Part shown: one piece after another, positions 1 to 12,860 of the stretch
Position numbering within the stretch: the stretch's first letter is position 1
Layout: every line of letters begins with the position of its first letter
NCBI GenBank assembly: GCA_021234155.1
Contig: JAJEKV010000112.1
Span: 1,976,282-2,040,281, forward strand
DNA from: Isoetes taiwanensis
Lineage: Eukaryota > Streptophyta > Lycopodiopsida > Isoetales > Isoetaceae
DNA length: 64,000 nt
Reading direction: 5' to 3'
Translations under genes and position numbers: made by a program
Notes under the pieces: generated by a model
What the model was told of the DNA's origin: nothing
The model's input: the letters and a program-made list of their open reading frames with translations, nothing else
Database searches by the model: none

Positions 1-395
1 CATATTTAGTAATTACTTAATTATTAATGTATATATTAACCTATATTAATTGATATTATCTTTAAATTTTCGAATTTCCTAATGGTTCGAAGTGCAATTT
101 ATGAATTTGCGCCATTTTTCACCTGGGTCTCCGATTGGCATGATTCTTCGACCCATTTTAGGTGAAATTTGATGCAGATGCACAATTTTCACTCCAAATT
201 TACTAGAAGATGAATTTGACTCACTCAACTTTCGTCTAACACTTAACCTAAGTCCTGACCCACTACCTAGGAGAAAAAACATTTTCCCCCATTTTCGCGG
301 TTCGATGGTGGAAATGCTTATTTCACACCCCTATAGGCCTGTTAGACTACTTCATGGTTATGGTCAGTGCTAGTTCTTGGTCAACCAAGAACATC
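1..395. other. Internal leader of an LTR retrotransposon running off the left edge
   Basis: No coding sequence is recognisable here. The stretch lies on the internal side of the primer-binding site at 396-407. It is therefore best read as the untranslated leader of a minus-strand LTR element whose body continues beyond the left end of the window. This is inferred from the order LTR, primer site, interior. Confidence 0.4.
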
Positions 396-407
396 GCTCT
401 GATACCA
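396..407 (-). promoter_or_regulatory. Primer-binding site (tRNA-iMet type)
   Basis: Read on the minus strand these 12 bases are TGGTATCAGAGC, the standard primer-binding site complementary to plant initiator tRNA-Met. One base separates it from the LTR end at 409. The same one-base gap is seen at the second element near 54.6 kb, which supports both calls. Confidence 0.75.
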
Positions 408-408
408 T

Positions 409-2058
409 TGTGACGCTCTCGCTAAACGTCACGGCCTTGCACCAAGACACTTCGGGTAGAAATCCCCATCCGGCTCAACAACCGCGATGGGCCCTTCATC
501 TACCCCCGCACTCGAGGTGACTCTTAGTGCGGGAAGGGAACACTAAGGTGTCTTGGCCTTCTTCCCCTATGGGCTCCTATAACAAAATGAAGCGATAACA
601 CGTCGAAACTAGTATCAACATATACAAATACTACCTCGAAGGGTAGTGCATCGCACATAAACCAAGGCAAAGATGATAATCACGAACCATAAAACATGAG
701 AGCTCCTACCCCCTTCCGGCTTCGTAAGGGAGGATGACCCGCCCGCTAGGCCTCAAGATAGAGCGGCCGAGTCATGGCAATGGCGAGGGGCTGGCATAGA
801 GCAATGGCTAGGGTTGACCACTCCATCCACCCCTCCATGCATACTTTGCGGATGGGCTAAATCAGGCTCGCATGACTCTAGCCTTCCTGACACGCAATCC
901 CATGGCATCACCCATCGGGACTACTCCTGTGTTGCATCTCCCACAGTCCGATGAGGCGGGGAAGGGTTGCATCTCCCCTTCCCGGGATCTAGAGGTGCGT
1001 GGGCGCCTAGGAGAATCGTGGCGGCCACACGATTAGGTGCCCGGTGAACCCCCAAAAACGAGAGCCAAGCCAACACTTGCGGCTCTCGAGGCAGGCAACA
1101 CCATTGCCCCCAGGAGGTGTCGGACCCATGCTCGCCCCACAGTGACCGACCATAAGCCCTAGCCCACTATGGGATCCCCCGAAGCCCCCACTCGGCCCGG
1201 GGATCCTCCCTCCACTTTCCCCTCTAGCCCGTTATATGGTCTTTGAGTCATATCATAGCCTCAATAGCTGGTGGTGGGCTCCTATGCACGGCCGCAACTA
1301 ATAGGAACTAAAGGGATCTACTCTAGGAGCATACTACATATGGCTCTAGGTCTCTACCCCCTTCCCAATACAAGAGGAGCAAACATGATCAACCATCATC
1401 ACATAATCATCACATCATGGGAATAATCATAAGAAGAACATCTTAACCTAATCATACAAATCTAACTAATAGTTAGGGTTCCTTGATTAGGGTTCAAGAT
1501 GTTGAATATGGGTTCTAGGATGGCTCTACTCTAGATACAAGATACTAGCACATCTGGAATGCTAATTCCCGGATGAGCTATCTAACTACTATCCTACATA
1601 CCTGCTCCTGAAGCTCTCCCTCCCGCATCCGTGTGCCTCCATGGTCTCCTCGCTCACGAGATGCCGCTCCTACTCCAAGAACGAGTCTACCCTGCTGGGG
1701 CTGCTGCACCAGTCTATGCCACAACAAACGATGTTCGAAACGAGGTTTCGAACGAGTAGGTGAGTCTCTGGGTGCTAGGGCTGGAAAGAGGTCTAGGGTT
1801 AGGGTTTATGCCTATATAAGTTAGGTCCACCTAGGATGCCACGTGGCACTAATCGGGTGAGTCCTGTGTGGCGGTGCCCCAATAGGTTAAGGCCACGTGG
1901 ATAATGGCTTAACCTATGGTTGGCTAAGTTATGAGAATAACTTAGCCATGCCCCCTAGTGCCACAATCTATGGTATACAAGGCTATGAAGATAGACTTGT
2001 ATGGTGACGGATCCAGGAATATACGTATTTATGGCGTATATTCCCCTGGACCGTCACA
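409..2058 (-). repeat. Long terminal repeat, about 1.65 kb, minus orientation
   Basis: The stretch begins TGTGACG and ends CGTCACA on the plus strand, so both ends carry the TG...CA inverted termini of an LTR. The primer-binding site abuts its left end, making this the 5' LTR of a minus-strand element. Its right end (GTATATTCC...CGTCACA) resembles the end of the LTR at 48733, so the two belong to related families. No protein is encoded; short open stretches such as 1633-1824 look fortuitous. The right border falls inside the coding frame of the neighbouring DUF7869-type gene, so the element probably inserted there. The base pairs after the right border start AAGAA; the matching target duplication on the other side is outside the window. 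Confidence 0.65.
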
Positions 2059-3660
2059 AAGAAAGAGTTTCCAGACGTCAGCATAGCAAAAAATACAGCA
2101 TTCTCCAAGTGTAACATATGTGTAGTCATCAAGCAGAAATTGGAAAGAACAAAAGATACAAGAAAGAGGCGCAACCTTTCAATTCAACGACGGGCACATA
2201 TGTTGGAACAACGTTCCTGTAGGAGTCAATATTGGCATTGGCGTGCATTATCACATCGTTCACCAAAAGGTCACCTTTGCATAATATATGACAAGATGGA
2301 TCAGGTCAAAAAACTCACGCCAAGAAGTCATCATCTCGCAAAGTCTGTTTGGAGAGGGGATCGCTTAAAGAGCAGCTTGATGGGAGCATTGTCACATGGT
2401 CATGTTGGACGGGCTTATAGTCATTTCGCTCTTGATCTTCGGAAAGATGACTCAAATTTTCATGTTGGATCACTTTCTAGGATCCTACACTATGTTGAGT
2501 TGCTGGATGAAGACAAGTGTGGTGATCTGTGTCGAAGCAGAACTACAAATTGCAAATTGATGCAAGTCGTAAAAGACACTCGACCACTGCAGCATAAGCT
2601 AGCGTAGACACAAGAGATGATGCCTTCATCTTCTAATGCCAACTTAGAAGGCTTCAATCCTCTTCCTCGAAATCTCTACTTGCAGTTGGATAATGCATCA
2701 TGTCAAAATAAAAATAGATATATGTTCTTCTACCTCTCTTATTTGACATGGCTTAAGGTATTCGATGAGATTCAGGTTGGCTTCATGATGATTGGGCACA
2801 CTCATGACAATATCGATGCATTGTTTGGAAACTTTTCGACGTTAATGAGTTCATCGAATGCTCTAACTTTGCCGGAGTTGCTTTACTTGTTTAGCGTGCA
2901 ATGCAAAGTCTCCCCGTTCCATATTTTGTGGATGAAGTTCCGTTGGAAAGGCTTTGACAAGGGATATATCCTTGATAAAGGCCAACGTCTAACAGGCCAT
3001 GCCGACCCATTGCTATTCCGATTTAAAATGCATGGAAAATGGCCCACTATGCAATATAAGATGCGGTCAACCCATAAAGAGTGGATTCCAGAAAAAGGAA
3101 TAAGAATGTGGAAAGAGGATGAAAATGGTGAGCCAACGTTACCAATAGGGGTGCCTAAAAATATCCCTCCAAGGAAGACATTGAAAGATCTCCCTAGCTT
3201 GGCAGACAACATCAGCAAGTACATAGCATTATAGAACTTCTTCTGCAAAAATCAAGAAGAGAGTGTGTTTGCACGATAGTACAAAGCAACTATGGATTAC
3301 TGGACCGAGATTTTTTTATGTTTGGAAGATGTATCTCTAGGACGACCTCAAAATGATAACTTTTGGTTGCGTACAAGGCAAGAACCTCTACAAACTACCT
3401 TTACTTCAGAGGTCGATGAAGCCGCCGTGCTTGTAAGACCTTTGCCTATGTATTGTGGGCCAACAGATGGGCGTTCAGTGTTACCTATGGATGAGTTCGA
3501 TCCTCATGCACATGTTACGAAAGGTATGTTTGTTTTAGTCCGACCTGGAGACGATGAAATCCCAACGTGGTTGGGCTTTACAGAAGAAGATGCCATCCTG
3601 GATCCAGAGTCTACCAATTATGGTCACATTTATGTATCATGGTGGATGCCTTGGTCGTGA
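2059..3660 (+). pseudogene. DUF7869-type transposon protein, C-terminal part, with three in-frame TAG stops
   Basis: One reading frame runs from the LTR border at 2058 to the TGA at 3658-3660, interrupted only by TAG at 2605, 3232 and 3277. Seen in it are a zinc-ligand-like FSKCNICV segment near 2101, IIYDKMDQ near 2283, LQLDNASCQNKNRY near 2680 and FMMIGHTHDNIDALF near 2786. The last two match the conserved core of the plant and algal DUF7869 family, which is found in transposon-derived proteins and is probably an RNase H-like nuclease fold. The three stops all fit CAG to TAG changes. The N-terminus is cut off by the LTR. The short C-terminal piece 3292-3660 (ending ...YVSWWMPWS) is in the same frame and resembles the family's C-terminal tail. 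Family assignment is from recalled motifs and is moderately sure. Confidence 0.6.
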
Positions 3661-6600
3661 CTATACAGGTTGCTTAACTAAACGGTGGCGATCCAATCCA
3701 TCAGATCCATCAAGGTATGAGAAGTTAGATGCTGTGACGACCATACGGATATTCGTATCATACGAACATTATACTCGTATGTACAAAAGATGGTCGTCTC
3801 GCTACGTGTGCTATGACATCTGATTATCCACAACATTATAGCATCTGCCAAAATTATTGTAAGTATTAGATAAAAGAACTTAGTTGTTGTGATACTGCCC
3901 AGATTGATGCAGCCGCAACAAGAAGGGCCAAAATCCTTGGGCTTTATTGCATCCGCAGGCATTGTAGGGCATTCCTGCACAGACAAACATGCCGCCAGGC
4001 CTCGAAAATAGCAACATGTCTAACCAATAAAAGTGCCGCTGGGTATTTGAGGTTACCGGAAAAAATATATGTTAGTGCATTTTCTAGTGTATTATGCCAG
4101 AAATTTTTTATTTTCTTGCCAGAAAATTGCCGAAATTTTTTCAGGATGACCAAAATTTAACACCAGTGGGCGGATTTTTAGGGGAGAAACTCCCCTATTT
4201 TGGAACCATACATGCCGCTGCCATCTTCACGCAGCCGCATGTAAAGAATACAACAGACGCCATACTTTTCGAGCATCCGCATGGCAGGGGTAGTGCATCT
4301 GCAGACTTCGAAATTTTTGCATCCATGGCCTTAGCAGATTCTGGCTGCCGCAAATTAGACACGAGCACATTTAAGAGTCTCTATAACTTGTTGTTTTTCA
4401 ATGATTTTTGCCAACTGTTTTCTTTATTTCACATAAAATGCATATTTTTGCAAAAAAAGAGGAAGGCTTCAAACATTTTATACTTTTGTCATATTTTATA
4501 TAAGCATCCTTGATATAGACGGTATCATGACAACCCATAAAATGATTGATAACTCCTCACAGTATCACATCGGCCCCAAAACATGTGACTGATGGGGGCG
4601 GTATCACATTATTGTTTTCTTTTCTTCACACTTAAAGAATGGATCTTTCATTTGGCCCACTGTTAAATATAATAATTAAGAAATTTGTAGGACAATAATT
4701 TAATGAGTGCCGTTAGATAAGAAAAACCAAGATATGTAAAGAATTTTCGAATTTGGGAGGCAAAGCTCGACCAGTCATGTTCATAGTCATCATAGATCAT
4801 TAACATCACAAGTCTTGAAAGTGTTTCAAACTCAAAGCATACACAACTAGCTTCAATTAATCATCCAAGCTCTAGCCTTATGTTATTCGAGTTGAGGCCA
4901 TAACCCTGGGCTGAACAGAAGTACTTTAAGAGGATGAAGTTTGTCCTATTTATGCTAACACATCCCGGACCCAATCTAGGAAGAGGCCAAAGGAAGTCCT
5001 AATATTTTGCTTGTCATGCTGATCAAACCAGTCATGTGTAACCTTTAAATTAAACAAATTGTCATACACAACTATAGAAGGACATGCGAAGGCGAAAAAA
5101 CTACATGCAAGAAATCAAGCTTACATTGATTTATTCCTAGGAGCCCCTTTTGAATGTCTAGTAACTTCAACATGTATTTGAGCACATACACACCACAATC
5201 AATAGAGTTATTTGGCAAGGGCAATTCATGTATGTCATAAAAGACATAATTTCAGATAGACTTCTTTTCATACTTCCCAATCCAAAAAACTTGCTAGAAA
5301 CCTGATGCAAAGCCCACAATACTTCAGATCAAAATTGAAAAATATAAGAGCAACAGGGAACGGCTTAGTACTGGTACAAGTTTATCTAGCCAATCACATC
5401 TCGAAGTGAATGAGGGACATGAAACTCCTAACTGCATGCATGTCTCATGGTTTGAGGTTAAGACAAACATACTTCAATGCAACTTGGCAGCAAGGAGCCA
5501 ACATCATGTATGCAAAATACATCGCAAATCCCACTCAGGAAAGACCTTGGCGAGTAGCTCTACATCATGGCCATATTGCCATTACCAAATAAACCAAAGC
5601 AGCATGGATGAAAAAATAGGTGGTGCTGCCTCATGCTTATTGATATCAGCTGTAGCAGGATCCTCCAATTAATTTGTCACATTTCTAGTAAATGAAAGCA
5701 ACCATGCAAATAATATAAACCAGACAATCCTTAGCAACATATACTCACCTAACACCTTCTACTCGAGAGCCTGATTGGGGTCGAGCTAATGAGACCTGTT
5801 AGGGAATCATGTGATACCAACGTGTAATAAAAAATGGGGATCACACTAGAGTTAGAGTAGGATTATTTTCAACCTAGTTTTATTATTCGTTTTTATCCAA
5901 CGGTTGAAAGGCGTAAAAGATTCGAGGGTTTGATTTATATCAAGGGGCAATCTTCATTAAGGGATCTTGTGTTCAAGTCTCTGGGGGTCCGTCATATGTC
6001 CTCATGGACGCTGTCAATGTGGCATGACATAAAAATACTATCTATCTATTATCCTTCATAATGTTCAGGCAAAGGCAAATTTCGCCAATTACAAACTTAA
6101 ATTACCTCGCGTGATGTTCTTTCCTCCCTGAAACTATGAAATTCGTCAGGCCTCTCCTCCTTATAAGCTGATATCGGCCTGTTCTTGCATGAGATTTCCT
6201 CTGTCTGACGCATTACATAGGAAAATGTTCGTACCACAGGCCATTATGAGGGGTTCGATCATTGGCTCGCCCTGGCTCTTACGCTGTGTGGCCAAATAGT
6301 AAGTCCAGCCACATGATCACTTTTCCTCTGATTCTGATGTGGAGGCCTCTGTTTGAGGTCGGAGGCCAGTTTTGAATGTTCCATTCAGGCAGGGCTAAAA
6401 AATATGGTTTGATTTGTTGTTCTTCCTCTCTTCCATAGCTCTTCCCCCCCTTTTGTCGCCCTCTCGTATCCCCTTTCGTATGAAATTCATATACGGAGGT
6501 GGAGGTCAAAAAATTGCATGTGGCCACCCCTATTATCCATATCAAAAATTTTACTTCGAAAACTTATCCCTATCAAAATTTTTACTTCGAAAACTCTTTC

Positions 6601-6840
6601 CTACCGAGAAATCCCAAAGGCTGAAGTCACAAGGGAAATGGGGAAGCAAAGGGACAATGAAATGATATTGTTTGTTGAACATCCCCACACCTTGTCCACA
6701 CCTTCCCAAATAAGAACGCGTACAGAATATTCCGTGAAGCATTCAATAAGAAGTCTACTGCAGTAGCCACTCAGTCAACACAGCAATGGCGAAGAAACCG
6801 CTTTCTTGATCTCACGCGGCACTCTACAATCGCTCGCTCT
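3661..6840. other. Intergenic, no recognisable gene
   Basis: I find no convincing coding frame, RNA gene or complete element in these 3.2 kb. The open stretches at 4094-4513, 5406-5672 and 6414-6766 have no family signature. 3900-4330 contains scattered related hexamer-like words (GCATCCGCA, GCAGCCGCA) but no tandem array. The last few hundred bases must hold the promoter of the Ca2+-ATPase gene. Confidence 0.5.
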
Positions 6841-6841
6841 C

Positions 6842-6848
6842 TATAAAA
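6842..6848 (+). promoter_or_regulatory. Possible TATA box of the Ca2+-ATPase gene
   Basis: TATAAAA lies 165 bases before the start codon at 7013, following a CT-rich stretch (ATCGCTCGCTCTC). Position and sequence suit a plant core promoter, giving a 5' leader of roughly 130 bases. The leader may contain a small intron, because TTCTTCACTTGCAG at 6993-7006 is a good splice acceptor just before the ATG. Confidence 0.4.
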
Positions 6849-7012
6849 TCAGGTCATTACTGGGCTCCTCTAAAAATTTTGTGGGTCCTTGTAAAATTTC
6901 GTGGGTTATATCAATTCTTTTGCATTATCAACATTTGGGAATAGCAGAGAAACTTGACCAGGCAATTTTATGATTCTGGTGTTCCGACCCTGTTCTTCAC
7001 TTGCAGAAAAAA

Positions 7013-10000
7013 ATGTTTAGCAGATCTGACAGCTCCAGCTCCATGAAGGACTTCGAGATCCCAGCTAAGGAACCTCCTTTAGAGCTGCTCGAGAATTGGC
7101 GTAAGGCAACCCTAGTGCTCAATGCTACTCGAAGATTTCGCTACACTGCTAATGTGAAAAGAAGGCGCGATGCTGAAGCTCAGGTTATTTTAATTCTATA
7201 TTTCTGTTTATCTGGCAGCGTCATGTTGACGTGAATGATCAGAAAAAAAGCTCGCCTTATCATGGTTTCGTTGTCTTGGACTAAGATTATAAAACTCGGG
7301 ACGCTAATCAGGCTAAGTCACTCTATATGGCTGCGATTCAAGCTATCAAAGCTTGGAACACTGTAGTTAAACACCAATGAATTGAGCTTTGGAACACTGT
7401 AGTCAAACACCAATGGAACTGAGCTGTGAACACTAGATAGAATTTTTTTGGAAGTTCCAAAGTCTATTTACATCAATGATTTGGTACAAAATTTTATCTT
7501 CTGACAAACCTAATGAAAATGGTATAAGTAGCAAAGACTATCAAAGTTACATCCACTTTAGAGGCCAGAAAGTGGCTTCCTTAACATACAAGGAGATGCC
7601 ATTTATCCAGTCAAGGAAAATTTTATTATGTTAGTAAATATTAGTCTATCCTCTATTTGTGTTCTGATGGGCTCTGTGTTAAACAGAAAAGGAGGTTGAG
7701 AACGACAGGCCAAGTGTTTAGAGCAGTGTTTCGATTTATTGATGGTAATCACAACGGTCAATAAATCTACAGTGTTAAACTGGCTCGTATCCATACTAGT
7801 TGATGAAGGTACTAATTCTACATGATGTTTATCTTCTAACAGCTGCTGAACTCGCACCTCCAAGTGCTGAAGAGGAGCTTAAAGCAAAACAATGTGGTTT
7901 TGATATTTGTGGACAGTCATTGAGGTCTGTGTCTGACAGTAATGGACCAAAGTTTCTAAAGGTGAATGGGGGAGTAGAAGGGATTGCTGACAAATTGAAA
8001 GTCTCTCTGGAGTCTGGCATTAAGGGTGACGAGCCTGACATTATAAACAGGAAGACGGTGTTTGGGTCCAATACTTACACAGAGAAACCTGCCAAGGGGT
8101 TTTTTGTTTTTGTTTGGGAGGCCATGCAGGACCTAACCTTAGCTATTTTAGGAGTTTGTGCTCTGGTGTCATTGGTTATAGGCATAGCCACTGAGGGCTT
8201 AAAAGAAGGATGGTTTGATGGAGCAGGAATAATCTTTAGCATTTTGCTCGTGGTCTTCGTGACTGCTGCCAGTGATTATCAGCAGTCCTTGCAGTTCCGT
8301 GCATTAGATAAAGAGAAAAAGAAGCTTTTCGTACAGGTGACAAGGAATGGCAAGAGACAAAAACTGTCCGTCTTCGATCTTGTTGTTGGTGACATTGTAC
8401 ATTTATCAATTGGAGACCAAGTTCCTGCTGATGGGCTGTACATTAATGGTTACTCACTGGTCATCGATGAATCCAGTATGTCTGGTGAAAGTGAACCTAA
8501 ACGTGTCGATGAAAAATATCCTTTTCTTTTATCAGGGACAAAAGTTCAAGATGGGACAGCCATGATGCTAGTTACAGGTGTTGGTATGAACACTGAATGG
8601 GGCCAGTTGATGGCAGTACTAGGTGAGGGAGGCAACGATGAAACACCTTTGCAAGTAAAATTAAATGGCGTGGCAACACTCATTGGACAAATCGGTGTAG
8701 TATTTGCAGTTGTGACTTTTATTGTTCTCATGATCAGATTTGTTCTTGAAAAAGATGACCTCAAAGACTTCTCCGGCGAGGATGTCAAACGGATTGTTGA
8801 CTTCTTTGCTATTGCAGTAACTATTGTTGTTGTAGCTGTCCCTGAGGGCCTTCCTCTAGCAGTAACTCTTACACTTGCATATGCAATGAACAAGATGATG
8901 GATGACAAAGCACTTGTTAGACATCTTGCTGCTTGTGAGACCATGGGATCTGCAACCTGTATCTGCAGTGATAAGACTGGTACTCTAACTACAAATCAAA
9001 TGACTGTTGTGAAAGCATGGCTTGGTGGCAGTCTACAAGAAGATGTTGGCAAGAAATCAAGCCTTCCAGACTGCCTCCTAGATTTGCTTCTCGAAGGGAT
9101 TTTCCAGAACACGAGTGGGGATGTGGCTGAAGGATCTGATGGAAAAGTTGATCTACTTGGGACCCCTACAGAGACAGCAGTGTTAGGATATGGATTAACA
9201 TTAGGAGGAAACTTTAAGAACATACGCTCAAAATCTAAGATTATAAAATGTGAACCTTTTAACTCATCCAAAAAGAGAATGGCGGTTGTGGTTAAACACA
9301 TTGATGGTACCGTGAGAGCTCATTGGAAAGGTGCTTCTGAGATAGTGCTAGGCATGTGCAGCAAATACATAGATTGTAATGGTCAAGCTGTTGAGATAGA
9401 TTATGAAAAAAGGGAGGAACTTCATGAAGTAATCACATCTTTTGCTGATGAGGCTCTTAGGACATTGTGCTTAATCATAAAAGATTTGGAGAATGAACCT
9501 TCAAAGGAAGGCCCTATCCCCCAAGATGGATTCACTTGTTTGGCGGTTGTAGGAATCAAAGATCCAGTTCGCCCAGGTGTGAAGGAAGCTGTAAAGCTTT
9601 GCCAGTCGGCTGGCATCAAAGTTCGCATGGTGACTGGCGACAATGTGAACACAGCAAAGGCAATTGCACGAGAATGTGGCATTTTGACAGATGGTGCGGT
9701 CATTGAGGGTCCTGCATTTAGGCAGCTGAATGAAGAGGAGATGAGAGAACTCATTCCCAACTTACAGGTAAGATGCCCGTACTAAATTGAGAGCTTTTAC
9801 AGAATTTTCTGTCTCATAGTTGACTCATACAATTTTCAGGTGATGGCTAGGTCTCATCCTACAGATAAGCATATACTGGTGAAACAGCTTCGTACAATGC
9901 AAGAAGTTGTTGCTGTGACAGGTGATGGGACAAATGATGCACCTGCCTTGCATGAATCAGATGTTGGCTTGGCAATGGGTATAGCTGGGACAGAGGTAAT

Positions 10001-11102
10001 GAGCTCAAGTTTCTAAGTCCTTGTGTTCTGTATTTGTATAGACTGCCAATACTGGGGAAAATTGTCTATTTGTTTGCGTCCCTTATTAAAGTCTCGAATG
10101 TCTAGGTTACTTTGTCTTCTTAATGGAGCTCTACTTTTAACGTAATTTAGCATTTTCCTGAAGCTTTCTATTCATTTTATTCACAACAGGTAGCAAAGGA
10201 GAGTGCTGATATCATTATACTGGATGATAAGTTCCAGACCATTGTGACAGTTGCCAAGTGGGGTCGATCTGTGTATACAAACATTCAAAAGTTTGTGCAG
10301 TTCCAACTCACAGTTAATCTTGTTGCTCTAGTTCTGAACTTCACTTCTGCTTGCCTTACAGGTATACACAAAGCCTTTAACAAAGGCAATTTATATGTAT
10401 GTTCATCCTAACAGCTGATTGTATATTGCAGGCAAGGCACCACTTACAGCTGTCCAACTTCTTTGGGTTAACCTTATAATGGATACCCTTGGGGCCTTGG
10501 CATTGGCAACTGAGCCACCATATGATGAGCTGATGCAAAAACCCCCTGTTGGCTGGAAGGGAAACCTTATTAGCAGCGTTATGTGGCGAAATATTATTGT
10601 TCAGGCTGTTTATCAGCTAATTGTGTTGTCAACCTTACAATACAAAGGAAAAGATGTGTTTTGTGGTGATGATGAAGACGATGATTTGGTCTTGAACACG
10701 TTGATATTCAACTCATTTGTCTTTTGCCAAGTGAGTTTTGTTTTTTCTCCATCTGTTTCTGCTTCATCTCGAAATTTACTAATTCTGACCTGTTCAATGC
10801 AGATCTTTAATGAGATAAATGCAAGGGAAATGGAAAAATTAAACGTTTTCCGACATACTCTTAACAATTGGGTATTCATTACGGTTCTTGTTGTTACAGT
10901 TACCTTCCAAATTTTCCTTGTTGAGTTTCTTGGAAAGCTGGCCAACACGACTCCTCTTAATCTGCAGCAATGGCTCATAAGCATCATAATCGGTGCTTTC
11001 AGTTTGCCGATTGCTGTTCTGGCAAAATTACTTCCCATTCCCTTTTCTAAGTCTTACCGCTCCAATTCCAGCCTCTCATTGGAGAGCAAGAAACAAATAT
11101 AA
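7013..11102 (+). CDS. Autoinhibited P2B-type Ca2+-ATPase (ACA family), seven exons, intact
   Basis: The product is a Ca2+-pumping P-type ATPase that exports cytosolic Ca2+ at the expense of ATP. Exons inferred from GT/AG borders and frame are 7013-7183, 7687-7744, 7843-9767, 9840-9995, 10190-10361, 10432-10730 and 10803-11102. They sum to 3081 bases, that is 1026 residues plus stop, the usual length for the family. Residues 10-57 form the N-terminal autoinhibitory, calmodulin-binding region (FEIPAKE, then basic [13 protein letters not shown]). The actuator motif SGES is at about 290, the M4 motif PEGLPLAV at 410, the phosphorylation site DKTGT at 453, KGAS at 572, TGDN at 674 and GDGTNDAP at 746. 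M6 carries NLIMDT. The ATG is chosen because it directly precedes the autoinhibitory domain. Exons two to four fit the ACA1/2/4-like gene plan. The membrane (plasma membrane, ER or vacuole) cannot be told from sequence. Confidence 0.93.
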
Positions 11103-11830
11103 ACGCTGTGGCGAAAATCTGCTACTTTATTTGAGAGGTCTTCCCTGTTTCAAAAATTCCCGCCCCAGAAACTCAACAAGGTCATGCTACCATTGTGCCC
11201 CTTCGATTTTAACTCACTTGCACAACTCCCATGGCTATGGACGCACAAGGATGCCCCATTAGATTTTGGGGTAGCAACTGGGCCCAAAATCGGCCGTGTA
11301 TGTAATTCCCCAAATATAACGCTATTTATATCCCATAATAATACATAACCAACTAGCATTATTCCCCTTGGAAAAAAATAGGTGCTTGTTCTCGTAACTA
11401 TCAATTTGTTCGCAATTGAGTAGAATAAAATATGAACTATGAAAGGGATTACAATTTGTATGTCGTTTTCTTCAAGGCAGGATCATCTCCACATTTCAGC
11501 AAAGTGCCACCACATATCTAGTCACTATTCTTGAAAGTACATGTGGAACAACACTCATACCAACTCTACTAGGGCCCAAGACTTTGGAGCTTTGCTTCTT
11601 TAACAAGTTTGAAATAGGTTCATGAATAGGTTTACCTGTCATTTAGGTAAACCTATTCTTGAACTTGGACATGTAGACGGAAAAAGCCAGGGAGGAGGGA
11701 TGAGCGCCCAGCTAGGGTTTGTGCCAAAGACATACAAAGAAGTTTACAAGTGTCAGATTGCAACCACGAATCAAAGCCCAAGGTCATGAAGCATACACCA
11801 CAAGAAACACATAGTAACACAAATCCGAAA
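11103..11830. other. 3' flank of the Ca2+-ATPase gene
   Basis: This stretch must include the 3' untranslated region and polyadenylation site, but no single signal stands out. No other gene or repeat is recognised before the LINE remains begin at about 11.83 kb. Confidence 0.4.
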
Positions 11831-12860
11831 GCATAGCTTGAACTGTGCTGATTTGGAGCTCTTTCCAATGATGTGTGGCATTATAGGTTCCAATTCTCGG
11901 CTGATGGTCATTTTGGCCCTGATAGATTTCGGTTCTCTTGAAAGGAATGGCTTAGTCTCTTGTATCCATAGTGGCACATGGGGGAATTTTGCATTACGTG
12001 TTAAACGCTCTGGCTCTTAATGAGGTCATTTTCCAGGAAGGTGATTTTCCTGCATTGGCTTCTCATGCTAATGCGTCGAATTGTATAAGTGCTTTGAATA
12101 GTGCTAGTGCTTTGGTGGATGGTGTCTCGGTGCCAACTGTTGCCAATTCTAATAGAAATCAACCTCGTCCACTTCCTTGGAGGTCCTCATCTATTGGAGC
12201 AAATGCTAACAAGGAACACTTTAGCGATTAGATCGAGAAGAACTTGTCCTTAACTACTTTTGCTGCTTGTATATCTAGTGCTATTGATGTGATGATTCAA
12301 GACAGCAAAAAAGACCTCAGTAACCTTTTGGGTGAGTTGAGGGCAAAGGAGACTCTGTTGGAGTTTTAGTTACCCCATGTAGATGTTTTTTATCAGGCTG
12401 ATATCAACAAGAATACACTTCAAGCGTCTGGTACAATATGGTTAAAATTGATCAGGACTTGCACAAGAAATGTATTGGAAAATTGATGTCATTTACTGTG
12501 GTGGCCATTGTATTGAGCATTTCTTGATGCCATGAAGCTTGATTACTGGTTAACTGACCATCTTCGGAGAATAGGCTTACCATCTTATCGTACTTTGAAG
12601 ATGTTAGATAAAAAATTCTTTTTTTATTGTTTTTTAATGATGCTTTGCTGTTGAGCAACTGGTGGCACGTGGTGTGGGCCCAATGTGGAGTTCTTATATT
12701 TTATATCAGCTCTACTTGCCTGGATTTGCTCCTACATTAGAGGAAAAATGAGATCACATTTTGTCCCATTAAGGGATGTTTAAAATGCCATGTCAGCTTT
12801 TTAAACTGTCCAATAAGAGAAGAGCTCCAGTATATCTCATTCCAGTATTATATGTGGCAG

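Noticed and set aside
1633-1824. 63-codon frame within the first LTR
   Set aside because: Lies in the middle of an LTR and shows no family similarity.
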